Positions 13,288 to 14,012 of a stretch of DNA of 14,012 bases are shown one piece after another. The notes below the pieces were generated by a model. The model was not told the origin of the DNA. It saw nothing but the letters and a program-made list of their open reading frames with translations, and searched no databases. Numbering within the stretch: position 1 is the first letter of the stretch; the number at the start of each line of letters is the position of its first letter. Both the position numbers and the translations under genes were made by a program. Source of the stretch: an uncultured Blautia sp. (GTDB lineage: Bacteria; Bacillota; Clostridia; Lachnospirales; Lachnospiraceae); NCBI GenBank assembly GCA_902476765.1, contig CABSEJ010000083.1:1-14012 (forward strand), in the 5' to 3' direction.

Positions 13288-14012
13288 ATGAATTTAAAGG
13301 GACGTAATTTTTTAACACTGAAGGATTTTACCAAGGATGAGATACAGTATCTTATCGATTTGGCCGCAAGCCTGAAAGAAAAGAAGAAAAAAGGTATTCC
13401 CGTGGATGTATTGAGGGGGAAAAATATTGCGTTGATTTTTGAAAAAAACAGCACCAGAACACGCTGCTCTTTTGAAGTAGCTGCCCACGATTTGGGTATG
13501 GGAAGCACTTACCTGGACCCGAAAAGTTCTCAGATAGGAAAGAAAGAGAGCATCAAGGATACGGCAAGAGTTTTAGGAAGGATTTATGACGGTATTGAAT
13601 ATCGTGGCTTTGGACAGGAAATCGTGGAGGAATTGGGAAAATATGCAGGAGTGCCGGTTTGGAACGGACTGACAAATGAATACCATCCCACACAGATGCT
13701 GGCGGATTTGCTGACTATCCAGGAGCATTTGGGAAAAACCCAGGGGGTTAAACTGGTATATCTGGGAGATGCCCGCTACAATATGGGAAACTCTCTGATG
13801 ATTCTCTGTGCCAAGATGGGAATGAATTTTGTGGCCTGCGCTCCAAAGAAATATTTCCCCAACCAGGAACTGGTAGAAGAATGTAAAAAATTTGCTCAGG
13901 AGTCCGGAGGCTCTATCACCCTTACCGAGGACGTGATGGAAGGAACAAAAGGTGCGGATGTGGTCACTACTGACGTGTGGGTTTCCATGGGTGAGCCTGA
14001 CGCTGTTTGGGA
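13288..14012 (+). CDS. argF: Ornithine carbamoyltransferase, 5' part (cut by window end)
   Basis: The first 241 residues are visible; the family is about 310-335 aa, so roughly a quarter lies beyond the window. It carries the carbamoyl-phosphate loop STRTR (55-59, in FEKNSTRTRCSFEVAAHDLG), the HPTQ motif (133-136) and LGDARYNMGNSL in the ornithine domain. The enzyme joins carbamoyl phosphate and ornithine to give citrulline, in the cytoplasm. The biosynthetic (ArgF) and catabolic (ArcB) forms cannot be separated from this fragment, and no other arginine gene is visible. The start is set by AGAGGAGGA shortly before the ATG. Confidence 0.95.
   Translation, partial: MNLKGRNFLTLKDFTKDEIQYLIDLAASLKEKKKKGIPVDVLRGKNIALIFEKNSTRTRCSFEVAAHDLGMGSTYLDPKSSQIGKKESIKDTARVLGRIYDGIEYRGFGQEIVEELGKYAGVPVWNGLTNEYHPTQMLADLLTIQEHLGKTQGVKLVYLGDARYNMGNSLMILCAKMGMNFVACAPKKYFPNQELVEECKKFAQESGGSITLTEDVMEGTKGADVVTTDVWVSMGEPDAVW

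Noticed and set aside
1..14012. CRISPR array, tRNA, rRNA or a transposase gene
   Set aside because: No regularly spaced direct repeats, cloverleaf-like sequences, rRNA motifs or transposase-like proteins were seen on either strand.

Overview
The window reads as chromosomal DNA of a Gram-positive gut Firmicute, most likely a Lachnospiraceae (Blautia-like). The basis is moderate GC with A/G-rich coding strands, strong AGGAGG ribosome binding sites, LPXTG-type wall-anchored proteins with a class B sortase, and the flavour of the housekeeping proteins. The genus is an inference. All genes lie on the + strand.

Region 1 (1-1510) looks like a DNA inversion switch. A tyrosine recombinase gene (109-1044) is followed by a 317-bp segment (1062-1378) bounded by perfect 24-bp inverted repeats (1038-1061 and 1379-1402). 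Inside is one consensus promoter, TTGACA-18-TATAAT, on the minus strand. In the orientation given it fires away from the downstream operon (OFF). Inversion would turn it to face the operon (ON), with a leader of roughly 160 nt. The segment also holds hairpins and a possible 39-codon ORF.

Region 2 (1511-8925) is a complete sortase-assembled pilus operon: a 1004-aa tip adhesin-like wall protein (VPDTG anchor), a signal peptidase I homologue that has lost both catalytic residues (SipA-like), a two-domain Spy0128/FctA-like major pilin (VTPTG anchor), a class B sortase, and a 542-aa minor pilin or anchor protein (VKTGD anchor). It ends at a clear intrinsic terminator. The genes are tightly packed or overlapping, so one switchable promoter could control the whole fibre. 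Inferred working: the recombinase flips the promoter, and the ON state yields shaft, tip and base proteins, which the sortase and the SipA-like factor assemble and anchor.

Region 3 (8932-14012) is chromosomal: an FGGY sugar kinase, a palindrome-rich ~115-bp element flanked by 8-bp direct repeats, an NfeD/SPFH (flotillin-like) membrane pair, a patatin-like phospholipase, and the 5' part of an ornithine carbamoyltransferase gene cut by the window end. No tRNA, rRNA, CRISPR array or transposase gene was seen.
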